From NCBI RefSeq assembly GCF_022682495.2, contig NC_071399.1:52754873-52818872 (forward strand): a stretch of DNA of 64,000 nt, given 5' to 3'. Positions 45,149 through 54,880 of this stretch are shown piece by piece. This stretch comes from Desmodus rotundus (Eukaryota > Chordata > Mammalia > Chiroptera > Phyllostomidae). The notes under the pieces were generated by a model, which worked only from the letters and a program-made list of their open reading frames with translations, did no database searches and had not been told where the DNA came from. The translations under genes and the position numbers were made by a program. The stretch's first letter is position 1, and the number at the start of each line of letters is the position of its first letter.

Positions 45149-47005
45149 TTTTTTAAATATACTTATTGATTATGCTATTACAGTGGTCCCATTTGCTCCC
45201 CCCACACTCCACTCCATCCTGCCCACCCCCTCCCTCCCACATTCCCCCCATATAGTTCATGTCCATGGGTCATACTTATAAGTTCTTTGGCTTCTACATT
45301 TCCTACACTCTTCTTATCCTCCCCCTGTCTATTTTCCACCTATCATCTATGCTACTTATTCTGTGTACCTTTCCCCCCCTCCCCCTCCCACTCCCCTATT
45401 GACAACCCTCCATGTGATCTCCATCTCTATGGTTCTGTTCCTGTTCTAGTTGTTTGCTGAGTTTGCTCTTGTTTTTGTTTTAGGTGTGGTTGTTAATAAC
45501 TGTGAGTTTGCTGTCATTTTTACTGTTCATATTTTTTATCTTCTTTTTCTTAAGTAACTCCCTTTAACATTTCATATAATAAGGGCTTGGTGATGATGAA
45601 CTTCTTTAACTTGACCTTATCTGAGAAGCACTTTATCTTCCCTTCCATTCTAAATGATAGCTTTGCTGGATACAGTAATCTTGGATGAAGGTCCTTGCGT
45701 TTAATCTTGGGTAATGTAATTATGATGTGCCTTGGTGTATTCCTCCTTGGGTCCAGCTTCTTTGGGACTCTCTGAGCTTCCTGGACTTCCTGGAAGTCTA
45801 TTTTCTTTGCCAGATGAGGGAAGCTCTCCTTCATTATTTGTTCAAATAAGTTTTCAATTTTTTGTTCTTCCTCTTCTCCTTCTGGCACCCCTATAATTCG
45901 GATGTTGGAACGTTTCAAGATGTCCTGCAGATTCCTAAGCCTCTCCTCATTTTTCCAAATTCTTGTTTCTTCATTCTTTTCTGGTTGGATGTTTTTCTTC
46001 CTCCTGGTCCACACCGTTGATTTGAGTCCCAGTTTCCTTCGCCTCACTATTGGTTCCCTGTACATTTTCCTTAGCATAGGCTTCTCTTAGCATAGGCTTC
46101 ATTTTTTCATCTGGTTTTTGAACAGATTCAACCAATTCTGTGAGCATTCTGATCACCAGTGTTTTGACTGTGCATCCGATAGGTTGGCTATCTCTTCCTT
46201 GCTTAGTTGTATTTTTTCTGGAGCTTTGAAGTGTTCTGTCATTTAGGCCATTTTTTGTTGTTGTTGTCTTGCCGCGTCTGTTACTTTAAGGGGCGGAGCC
46301 TTAGGTGTTCCCTGGGGCGGGGTAACGCTGGTGGCTGCGTTGTGACGCTGTACGTGGGGGAGGGGCCGAGAGGGAGCAATGGTGCCCGCCTCGCTCTCCT
46401 CTGGATTTCAGTCTTTCACTCCGATACCCCTAATCAAACTGGGCCCCTCTGGTGCTGGTTCCTGAGGGGTGGGCTTGTGCACACTCTAGGCCCCTGGGGG
46501 TCTCTCCAACGACCTCTCCTGTGAGGCTGGGAGTTTCTCCTGCTGCCACCCCAACCCCCACAGGCGTTTTCAATCAGAGGTTTCAGGCTTTATTTCCCTG
46601 AGCTGGAGCCCTGGGTTGCGCAGTCTGCTTCGCTCCCCTCCGTTCATCCGGTTTATCTGTGCGCAAATGTGGGGCCGCAGGGTGCTACCCACTGCTCTGC
46701 CTGCCCCGTTCTCCACCACTCTGAGTCCGGCCCTCTTGGTTTATCTGTGCGCGAATGTGGGGTCACAGGGTCTGCTAGTGCTCGGACTGCCTGCGCCATT
46801 CGTCCCACACTCCGCCAGTCTCGGTCCCGCCACAGCCACACGAGTCCTCTCCACCCCGGTGCCCATCTCCACCCCTCCTACCAGTCTGGATGAATGTTTG
46901 TTTTTTATTTCCTTGGTGTGGACTTCCTTGCCGTTTGATTTTCTGTCAGTTCTGGTTGTGCGAGGAGGAGCAGTGTGTCTACCTACGCCGCCATCTTGGT
47001 TCTCC
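45149..47005 (-). mobile_element. Half-L1 (HAL1-type) copy 4, complete
   Basis: 1857 bp, flanked by the perfect 15-bp target duplication CATTCCCTTCCTTTA (45134-45148 and 47006-47020). Minus-strand order: 5' end AGAACCAAGATGGCGGCGTAGG; CpG-rich 5' UTR (about 47005-46243) with an 88-bp tandem duplication (GGTTTATCTGTGCG at 46650 and 46738 on plus); ORF1 (46242-45550); G-rich 3' UTR; tail. The 5' end carries a CCAAGATGGCGG YY1-type site (46988-46999). The perfect duplication and low divergence from copy 5 indicate youth. There is no ORF2, so it must have used reverse transcriptase from a full L1. Confidence 0.92.
45550..46242 (-). pseudogene. Half-L1 copy 4 ORF1, with internal deletion and frameshift
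   Basis: An L1 ORF1p-type RNA-binding protein. The N-terminal part (46242 to about 46075) is shifted relative to a 175-codon frame (46077-45550). That frame holds the NEERLRNLQ coiled-coil end, IRIIGVPEGEEEEQ, VQEAQRVPKKLDPRRNTPRH and the terminal KPLLYEMLKGVT. Compared with copy 5 about 48 codons (EKERILEAAREK through FQVMKG) are missing, replaced by one Arg, in frame. The lost piece is most of the conserved C-terminal domain. Confidence 0.85.
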
Positions 47006-48149
47006 CATTCCCTTCCTTTAAAGATAATTTTATACAAAACAGAAATAAATAAAACTCTTTAACTCCCAAATTTCTCTCCTATAAATTACATATTACTATT
47101 TAGTGTTTTTAATTCCCCATTTATCTTTTTAATTCTTTACTAAATTAATCATTGTTACAATTTTTACGGTTATTATTTAGTTAATTTTTTCAAAATATTT
47201 TATCAGTATTTGTCCTTACTATTTGTTTTTTTGTATACCTACTGGGCTCAATTTATATCTTAGTGAAGTACAGTCTTCAATATTTTTTCATCATACCTGT
47301 GACTAAAATTCTCTATGTCCTTGTATATCACTCTCATTTGATTTTGTCTCACATTTTTGAATCATAATTTTACCAGCCAAGGAATTCCAAGTTGACATTA
47401 TTGACACCAACACCTTGAAATTACCATTCCATTACGTTCTGGCATCAACTGTTGGCAATTAGAAGTCTGCAGTCAGTCTCATTGTTAGTTCTTTATGGAT
47501 TTTTTTCCTCTGAAGTAACAATACTTTTTTCCACTTGATGCTTACATTATCAATTGGTGTCTAGATGGATTTTGTTTTTAGATATCTTGTTCAGGACTTG
47601 GCATTCATTTTCAAACTGAAGTCCTTCTTCAATTTCACAAAATTTTCAGCCTTTATAATTCATATATTTCCCCACCCACATAATGCATTTTTCTCTATTT
47701 TATCTTTCTGGAACACTTATTAGATAATAGTTGGAGTTTCTTGTTTTATTCTCCATGTCTTGATTTTTCTCTCATATTTTCCATCCTTCTACTTCTTTGT
47801 GCTGATCTTAGGGAATTTTCTCAGATCTGTCATCCAGGTCCCTCATTCTCTTTGCAGCCGTATTTTCTACTCTTTAATCTGTTCCTTAAATGCTTATTTA
47901 TTTACGTTTCTGTAATTTTCACCTTATACTTTTACAAATCCACCTGGTTTTTTTTCATCATTTCTTGCTTTTTACCTTGGAGTCTATTGTTTTCTTTATG
48001 TTTTTAAATATTATAAATACATTTATCTAAAAATCTCTTTCAAATTGTTCAATTATCTATAGTTGATAGAGTGCAAATTCTCCCATTTGTTGCACTGGCT
48101 GAGTCACATTCATTTCTTGTGGCATGTTTCCTTGTGTACTTTATAATGT

Positions 48150-50145
48150 CTTTTTATATATTTATTGATTATGCTATTACAGTAGTCTCATTTCCACCCC
48201 TTCACTCAACTCCATCCTGCCCCCCCTCCCACATTCCACCCCATAGTTCATGTCCATGGGTCATACTTATAAGTTCTTTGGCTTCTACATTTCCTACACT
48301 ATTCTTACCCTCCCCCTGTCTATCATTTATGCTATTTATTCTCTGTACCTTTCCCCCCTCTCTCCCCCTTCCAACCCTCTAGTGATAACCCTCCTTGTGA
48401 TCTCCATTTCTGTGGTTCTGTTTCTGTTCTAGTTGTTTGCTTAGTTTTCTTTTGTTTTTGTTTTAGGTGTGGTTGTTAATAATTGAGTTTGCTGTCATTT
48501 TTACTGTTCATATTTTTTATCTTCTTCTTCTTAGATAAATCCCTTTAACATTTCATATAATAAGGGCTTGGTGATGATGAACTCCTTGAACTTGACCTTA
48601 TCTGAGAAGCACTTTATCTGCCCTTCCATTCTAAATGATAGCTTTGCTCCATAGAGCAATCTTGGATGTAGGTCCTTGCCTTTCATGACTTGGAATACTT
48701 CTTGCCAGCCCCTTCTTGCCTGTAAGGTCTCTTTGGAGAAATCAGTTGACGGTCTTATGGGAAATCCTTTGTAGGTAACTGTGTCCTTTTCTCTTGCTGC
48801 TTCTAAGATTCTCTCCTTCTCTTTAACCTTGGGGAATGGAATTATGATGTGCCTTGGTGTGTTCCTCCTTGGATCCAGCTTCTTTGGGACTCTCTGAGCT
48901 TCCTGGACTTCCTGGAAGTCTGTTTTCTTTGCCAGATGAGGGAAGTTCTCCTTCATTATTTGTTCAAATAAGTTTTCAATTTTTTGTTCTTCCTCTTCTC
49001 CTTCTGGCACCCCTATAATTCGGATGTTGGAACGTTTCAAGATTTCCTGGAAAAACATTTCCTGGAGGTTCCTAAGCCTCTCCTCATTTTTCTGAATTCT
49101 TGTTTCTTCATTCTTTTCTGGTTGGATGTTTCTTTCTTCCTTCTGGTCCACACCACTGATTTGAGTCCCAGTTTCCTTCGCATCACTATTGGTTCCCTGT
49201 ACATTTTCCTTAGTTTCTCTTGGCATAGGCTTCATTTTTTCCTCTAGTTTTCAAACAAATTCAACCCATTCTGTGAGCGTCTTAATAACCAGTGTTTTGA
49301 ACTGTGCATCTGATAGGTTGGCTATCTCTTCCTCGCTTAGTTGTATTTTTTCTGGAGCTTTGAAGTGTTGTGTCATTTGGGCCCTTTTTTTTTTTTTTTT
49401 TTGTCTTGGCGCATCTGTTACTTAAAAGGGTGGAGCCTTAGGTGTTCACCGGGGCGGGGTAATGCTGGTGGCTGCGCTGTGACACTGTACTTGGGGGAGG
49501 GGCCGAGAGGGAGCAATGGCGCCCGCTCCACTCTCCACTGGATTTCATCACTCCCTCCGCTACCCACAATCAAATTGGGCCCCTCTGGTGCTGGTTCCCG
49601 AGTGGGTGGGCTTGTGCACACTCTAGGCCCCTGTGGGTCCCTCCAACGACCTCTCCTGTGAGGCTGGGAGTCTCTCCTGCTGCCGCCCCAACCCCCACGG
49701 GCACCCTCAATCAAAGGTCTGAGGCTTTTTTTCCCTGCGCTGGAGCCCTGGGTTAGGCGGTCTGCCTCGCTCCCCGACGTTGGTCCCGGTTTATCTTTGT
49801 GCGAGTGTGGGTCCGCGGGGTACTACCCGCCGCTCTGCCTGCCCCGCTCCCCGCCACTCTGAGTCCGTCCCTCTCGGTTTATCTGTGTGCGAATGTGGGG
49901 CCGTAGGGTCTGCTAGTGGTCAGACTGCCTGCCCTGTTGGTCTCACACTCCGCCAGTCTCAGTCCCGCCATGGCCACGCGAGTCCTCTCCGCCCCAGCTG
50001 CCCATCTCCGCCCCTCCTAACGGTCTGGATGAATGTTTATTTTTAATTTTCTTGGTGTTGGACTCCCTTGCCGTTCGATTTTCTGTCAGTTCTGGTTGTG
50101 CGAGGAGGCGCAGGGTGTCTACCTATGCCGCCATCTTGGTTCTCC
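48150..50145 (-). mobile_element. Half-L1 (HAL1-type) copy 5, complete
   Basis: 1996 bp, flanked by CTTTATAATGT at 48139-48149 and 50146-50156 (11-bp perfect duplication). Minus-strand order: 5' end AGAACCAAGATGGCGGCATAGG; CpG-rich 5' UTR with the same 88-bp tandem duplication as copy 4 (GGTTTATCT at 49788 and 49876 on plus); nearly intact ORF1 (49376-48531); 3' UTR; A-rich tail. A pure T tract at about 49387-49402 lies in the 5' UTR. It has the same orientation as copy 4, about 1.1 kb away edge to edge. Confidence 0.93.
48531..49376 (-). pseudogene. Half-L1 copy 5 ORF1, nearly intact (one stop)
   Basis: This is the best ORF1 in the window: 282 codons in one frame from ATG (49376-49374) to TAA, broken only by TGA at codon 42 (49253-49251). 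Visible in order are an N-terminal EKIQLSEEEIANLSDAQFK segment, a short coiled coil (NEERLRNLQEMFFQEILKRS), the RRM-like IRIIGVPEGEEEEQKIENLF, VQEAQRVPKKLDPRRNTPRH, and the C-terminal domain with ERILEAAREK, FSKETLQARRGW, HPRLLYGAKLSF and KPLLYEMLKGFI. It is shorter than the usual L1 ORF1p of about 340 residues, mainly through a reduced coiled coil. L1 ORF1p binds RNA as a trimer and packages the transcript; the same role is inferred for the family. Confidence 0.88.
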
Positions 50146-50973
50146 CTTTATAATGTTTTATAGTGAGTTTATCTTCAAAGGGACTTGTTTTCCATGGGAG
50201 TAGTGCATGCCCTATGGGGTGTTACTTTTGATTCTTTCAGGGATTCTTTCAAGTTGTCTTGGCTCTCTTCCATGCCTGACAGTGGATGCTAGAAGACTCA
50301 AACAGATGACAGCTGGCACTGTAGGGGTTCCTTATGTATTTCTCTATCTCTAAGAGGCCTCTCCACTACCCTTCCAAGGATGGTGGTTTCAGGGTAGTTG
50401 AATGGACTTCTTATATGTAGGATCAGGGCTTCCAGAGTTTGTGTTGAGGGAGAAAGCCAGGTGGATACTGAATCCTATTATGAACTCACGTCACAAATCA
50501 TATAGCATCAGTTCCACCAAATGAAATGATTGGAGCTGTCACAAAACCCTATCCATTTCCTTCGTCATGGAGCATAGGCCCCACTTGTGAGTAGGAGGAT
50601 TGTCAGAAACACTGTAAGAGGAACACATGGGATGAAATATGTATACTTGCAAAAGCTTCTTTGGAACATACAATCTATCACAATGATATACCTCACTAAG
50701 TCTCAGTGGTCATGTTTCTGAGCATCCAGAGATTCATTCTCAGATTACATTATAATATAGAAGGTAGTCCTTCTTTCTGACACAGCACCTGAAAAATGTG
50801 AATTATTGTCCATGGGGAATGCAGCCAACTAAAACACAGGCATAGAGTTTTCACATTGGAGAAGCAAAGAGCTGCAGCATCTCACTGTTCCAGCTAGATT
50901 TTTTATGGAGCATATTGGAGTCTTACAAACCTTCCCACAGAAACATTCTGATAAAGACTCTGTACTTAAGGAT

Positions 50974-51569
50974 TGTTGGGGACCACTCTGTGTGGTTTCA
51001 GAGATTGCAGACCCATGAGAGCAGGCTCTGAAATGGGCTAGTTAGTCTCCCTGGAAAACCATGTAATGCAGGTGGCAGACATGACCCAACTCTAACACTG
51101 AGGGTTCCCCTGGGTAACAAGCCTGATAAATACATTGTGTCTTTTGAAGCTTGCTCTGCTTTGCTTTGTATGGCTCTGTTGATATAAACCAGATGTTTAA
51201 GTTCAAGGCATAAGGAGTAAACTCCTTATCTCATGAAACACGTCTTAAAGATCCCCTGGCATCAGCATGACTAACAGACCCTGACCTATGACAGATCTCT
51301 GTATTCTTTCAATTGTTATCTATAGAGAATACCTGTTTTTGTATGACAATAGCCTTTTGACATTGATTGATGAGTTATGCATGTATACTGTATACACCTA
51401 CACACAGCATTCCCAATAAAAACTTTCTGGGAGAAGGGCTCAGGGCATTCTACACTAGAGAGAATTTCTATACCCTTTCCTGCCTGGAACAGCAAGATTG
51501 TGTCTGGGACAACTTATTTCTCATCCACGGCAGATGGGAGGAATTCTGACCCGCAGAATTCCTCCCACA
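50974..51569 (+). mobile_element. Solo LTR of a class II-type endogenous retrovirus
   Basis: 596 bp starting TGTTGGGGACCAC and ending CCTCCCACA (5' TG...CA 3'), flanked by the 6-bp duplication AAGGAT (50968-50973 and 51570-51575). Six-base duplications are typical of class II (beta-like) ERVs. AATAAA at 51415-51420 is the likely polyadenylation signal. No internal proviral sequence, primer site or second LTR is present, so it is a recombination remnant. A 13-bp perfect inverted repeat closes the 3' end. The strand is taken from the AATAAA position. Confidence 0.85.
51536..51566 (+). repeat. Perfect 13-bp hairpin at LTR 3' end
   Basis: GGGAGGAATTCTG (51536-51548), spacer ACCCG, and the exact reverse complement CAGAATTCCTCCC (51554-51566). 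It lies three bases inside the 3' end of the solo LTR, downstream of the polyadenylation signal. Confidence 0.9.
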
Positions 51570-51575
51570 AAGGAT

Positions 51576-53267
51576 TGTACTGGAAGCAACTTAAAAATAG
51601 ACTTTATCTTGTAATAATGCACCTGAAGCAAGAAATGGTAATTCCAGCTCTTGTTTTGCTTTATGAAAGTAATGTGGAGCACACAAAAAGAAGATCCATA
51701 GCAAACCCCATTCTCCTGAGTCATATTGGCTGTCATCCCTGCTGTTCTAATAAAAAGACCCTTCATGGTTCTTCATGGAAGCAGGGTTTTGGTGATGATC
51801 TCTATTTATCACAATTTGTGGAATTTGTGCAAGTTCTACAAATGACCTTATCTGGCTCTCCTGCCCTCATCTCACACAATATAAAGAGAAATAAACTTCC
51901 AAATTATTAAAAATTTGTTGACTGAATATTTACCTGTAAAGATGCCAAAATACAAAAATGAAAAGGCAGGTTTTAAAACACATTGTGAAAAAAATATAAG
52001 CATTATATAAATATACAGTAAGGAGTTTGGCAGAATATGTCTCAAAATGGTTAGTGATTATTGGTGGACAGTTTAAAACCATAATCCTAAGTAATTGTCC
52101 TTTCTGTTTTGTTTGATGTGTGGTAAATTATGGGTGTTCTTCAATCTTCTTATTTTCCCACAATAAACATTTATTGCTTTTGAGAGAAGAAAATTATTAA
52201 TAATTGATCATAATAAAGTTAACAAAAATCAATGTATTTGTGGAAATATAAATTTCTAAATGCATTAAAAAAGATATATTGGGACTGGGGAATCAGCCAG
52301 AGGAAAAGGGAAAATAACAGGGACATAGAGGTTCTGTCCTCTAGGCCAGACAAGAGTGAATAAATGGGTCTAATGTTAAAAAAAAAATGTGACAATTTTA
52401 GTTGTAATTCAAACAATGGCAAACTGTGGGGTTTCCACCAAGTGAGCACAGTCAAGTCTGGGGAATCAAGCTTTGATGATCCCTGAGAATACATTCAATG
52501 GACCTCATCTGAGCAATGACAAGGGCTCAGCTACTTTAGAATCAAGGTCAGAGTTCTAGATCCTAGGGACAGGTCTGTGAAGAACCAAGAAGCAGGATCC
52601 AAGCCAAAACAAAGTGCTGGGAAGTGGGGCAATAGATGGACAGGTCTCTGACTGAGCAGCTCAGCACCCAGCTCCGTGGCCCTCAGATGGAAATCAGGAG
52701 TCAGGGAGGCTGGAGAGGGCAGTGGGACACAGTGGTCAGTGATGGCCTTCAAGATCGGGGACGCAGGCAGCGAACTTCAACACAACTAGTCCAGATTAAG
52801 GGATGAAATTTATACATTGGTTTTCTTGGGGCAGTTTAGGAGTATTTTCTTTTGGAAAACTATGCAAGGAAAAAATAAAGGCAAGAAGAGTGAGGTACAG
52901 CACTTTGTAATTTGAGGTATATTAACATTGAATGGAAAGCACATGGGATTCACTGTTATAGAGAATGGTGTCAAACTCCTTGAGCAAGTTATTTACTCCA
53001 TTGTAAACGAACATAATCACACCAATCTCTCAGTTCTCTCTGAGTGCTAAATGAAATACTGTACTAAAAATGTTTGGCATAATCTGTGTTTTCACAAACA
53101 AAAAAATGCCAACTGAAAAGGAAAAGAAGTCACACAAATTAGAAGGGAAGCACTGCCCCTCATTCCCTCATAAAGCAAGTCATATAGTCTTTGAAATTAG
53201 CAGCTACTTGAATTAGAAAACCATATATTTTACAAAAGTGTGCACACTTTTCAAAGCTTCCGCCCTC
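51576..53267. other. Non-coding stretch, nothing recognised
   Basis: No gene is recognised. The open frame at 51377-51910 runs across the LTR edge and has no domain. 52200-53260 is unique-looking. Confidence 0.5.
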
Positions 53268-53452
53268 TTTAAAAAATTTTAAATTGCTTTGAGAGAGAGA
53301 GGAAGGGAAAGAAACATCGGTCAGTTGCCTCCTGTATGCACCCCAACCAGGGATTGAACATGCAACCCAGGTATGTGCCCTGAGTGGGAACTGAATCCAC
53401 AACCCCTTGGTGTATAGTACAATGCTCCAACCAAATAAGCCAGCCCACAAGG
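53268..53452 (-). mobile_element. VES SINE, old copy
   Basis: Minus-strand VES: GCCTTGTGGGCTGGCTTATTTGG..., GTTCCCACTCAGGGCACATACCTGGGTTGCATG, then GGAGGCAACTGACCGATGTTTC and a GA/CT-rich end. Confidence 0.85.
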
Positions 53453-53459
53453 CCTCTTT

Positions 53460-54180
53460 TTTTTCAAACCTCACCCTAGGTTATGCTTATTGATTTGAGA
53501 GAGAGACACAAAGAAAGAGACAGAGAGAGAGACATCAATGTGAGAGAGAAACATGAAACTATTGTTTAGAATTGAAACACAGATAAAATGCTTCCCAGAC
53601 AAAATACAGCTAAAGGAGTTCATCATCACCAAGCCCTTATTATATGAAATGTTAAAGGGACTTATTTAAGAAAAAGTAGATAAAAACTATGAACATTAAA
53701 ATGGCAATAAATTCACAACTATCAACAATTGAATCTAAAAAAATAAGCTAAGCAAACAAGCAGAACAGAAACAGAATCATAGATATAGAAATCATTTGAA
53801 GGGTTACCAGTTGGGAGGGGGAAGGAGGAGCAAGGGGGAAAAGGTACGGGGATTAAGAAGTACAAACTGGTAGGTATAAAATACACAGGAGGATGTTAAG
53901 AACAGTGCAGGAAATGGAGAAGCCAAAGAACTTATATGCACGACCCAAGGACATGAACTAAGGGGGGGATTTCTGGGAAGGGGGATACTGGGTGGAAGAG
54001 GGCAAAAGGGAAAAATTGGGACAACTGTAATAGCAATAATCAATAAAACATATTTTAAAACTCAATAAAATCTTTAAAAAAATCAGTTGGTTGCCTCCTG
54101 TATGCCCCCAACTGGGGATTGAATTTATGACCTTTTGGTGTATGGGAGGACACTCCAAACGAGTCACCTGGCCAGGGTTA
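53460..54180 (-). mobile_element. VES SINE split by a half-L1 tail
   Basis: The 3' half lies at about 53465-53562 (GAGAGAGACA...CATCAATGTGAGAGAGAAACAT). The 5' half lies at about 54083-54180 (CAGTTGGTTGCCTCCTGTATGCCCCCAACTGGGGATTGAA ... CACCTGGCCAGGG). The half-L1 copy 6 separates them, giving the relative age. Confidence 0.85.
53565..54075 (+). mobile_element. Half-L1 (HAL1-type) copy 6, 3' end
   Basis: The last about 34 codons of ORF1 (degraded, ending in KPLLYEMLKGLI then TAA near 53666) are followed at once by the half-L1 3' UTR (AAGCAAACAAGCAGAACAGAAACAGAATCATAG, GGGTTACCAGTTGGGAGGGGG, GGGACAACTGTAATAGC) and an A-rich tail. It is 5'-truncated. No clear target duplication is visible. Confidence 0.85.
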
Positions 54181-54230
54181 AAGCCCCATTTAAATAAGCG
54201 ATGCTTTGGGTTTAGTCATCACAAGAACTA

Positions 54231-54749
54231 TTGTAAATTGTACTGCTATGAACATTGGGGTGCACAGGTTCTTTTGGATTGGTGTTTCAGGGCTCTTAGG
54301 GTATAATCCCAGCAGCAGAATTGCTGGGTCAAAGGCCAGTTCCATTTTTAGTTTTCTGAGGAAATTCCATACTGTTTTCCACAATGGCCTCTTTGCAACA
54401 GCATGGATGGAACTGGAGAGCATTATGCTAAGTGAAATAACCAGAAGGGGAGGGACAAATACCATATGATCTCACCTTTAACTGGAACATAATAAATAGA
54501 AGAAAAAAGCAAACAAAATATAACCAGAGACATTGAAGTTAAGAACAATCTAACAATGGTCAGGAGGGAGTGGGGAGGGGACAGTGAGAAGAGGGGATTA
54601 CAGGAACTACTATAAAGGACACATGGACAAAATCAAGGGGGAGGGTGGAGGTGGGGGAGGGAGGTGGGTTCAGCTGGGGTGGGGTGGAGGGATGGGGAGA
54701 AAAGGCATACAACTGTAATTGAATAACAATAAAAAATTAAAATCAAAAA
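54231..54749 (+). mobile_element. L1 insertion with 5' inversion (twin priming)
   Basis: The left part (about 54231-54388) is L1 ORF2 3'-end sequence on the minus strand (TTCAGGGCTCTTAGGGTATAATCCCAGCAGCAG). The right part (about 54389-54749) is downstream L1 sequence on the plus strand (TTGCAACAGCATGGATGGAACTGGAGAGCATTATGC to ACAACTGTAATTGAATAACAA plus tail). The two parts are not contiguous in L1; a stretch of roughly 100 bp is missing at the junction. The flanking duplication AAGAACTATTGTA lies at 54223-54235 and 54750-54762. It landed in a MIR. Confidence 0.92.
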
Positions 54750-54762
54750 AAGAACTATTGTA

Positions 54763-54880
54763 TATGAGGTAATTATTATTATCTCCATTTTACAGATGAA
54801 GAGACTAAGATTCGGGGATTAAGCAATTTGCCTGAGGTCAGAGCACTTGTAAGAAATAGAGCCAGCATGTGGAATGCTCA
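54763..54880 (-). repeat. MIR SINE relic (interrupted by the L1)
   Basis: Reverse-complement MIR: TATGAGGTAATTATTATTATCTCCATTTTACAGATGAAGAGACTAAGATTCGGGGATTAAGCAATTTGCCTGAGGTCAGAGC. Its start (GTCATCACAAGAACTATTG) lies left of the L1 at 54216-54234. Confidence 0.85.

Larger units (their letters stand above)
44880..50700 (-). mobile_element. Ancient L1/half-L1-like element, split by two young half-L1s
   Basis: Three flanking blocks (44880-45133, 47021-48138, 50157-about 50700) read as one decayed minus-strand LINE. A 3'-UTR-like block has GATTCTTAGTGGTTACCCTTGAAATATTAACATTTATACTTAATACC. An ORF1-like block has GCAATTAGAAGTCTGCAGTCAGTCTCATTGTTAG and CAGATCTGTCATCCAGGTCCCTCATTC. A 5' block has CTGTGGCATG...CTTTGTGTACTTTATAATG-type phrases. 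The order resembles the old HAL1/L1M type, but boundaries and family are uncertain. Confidence 0.5.

Noticed and set aside
45134..50156. Half-L1 copies 4 and 5 as one segmental tandem duplication
   Set aside because: Each has its own different target duplication (CATTCCCTTCCTTTA and CTTTATAATGT) and different flanks, so they are two independent insertions.
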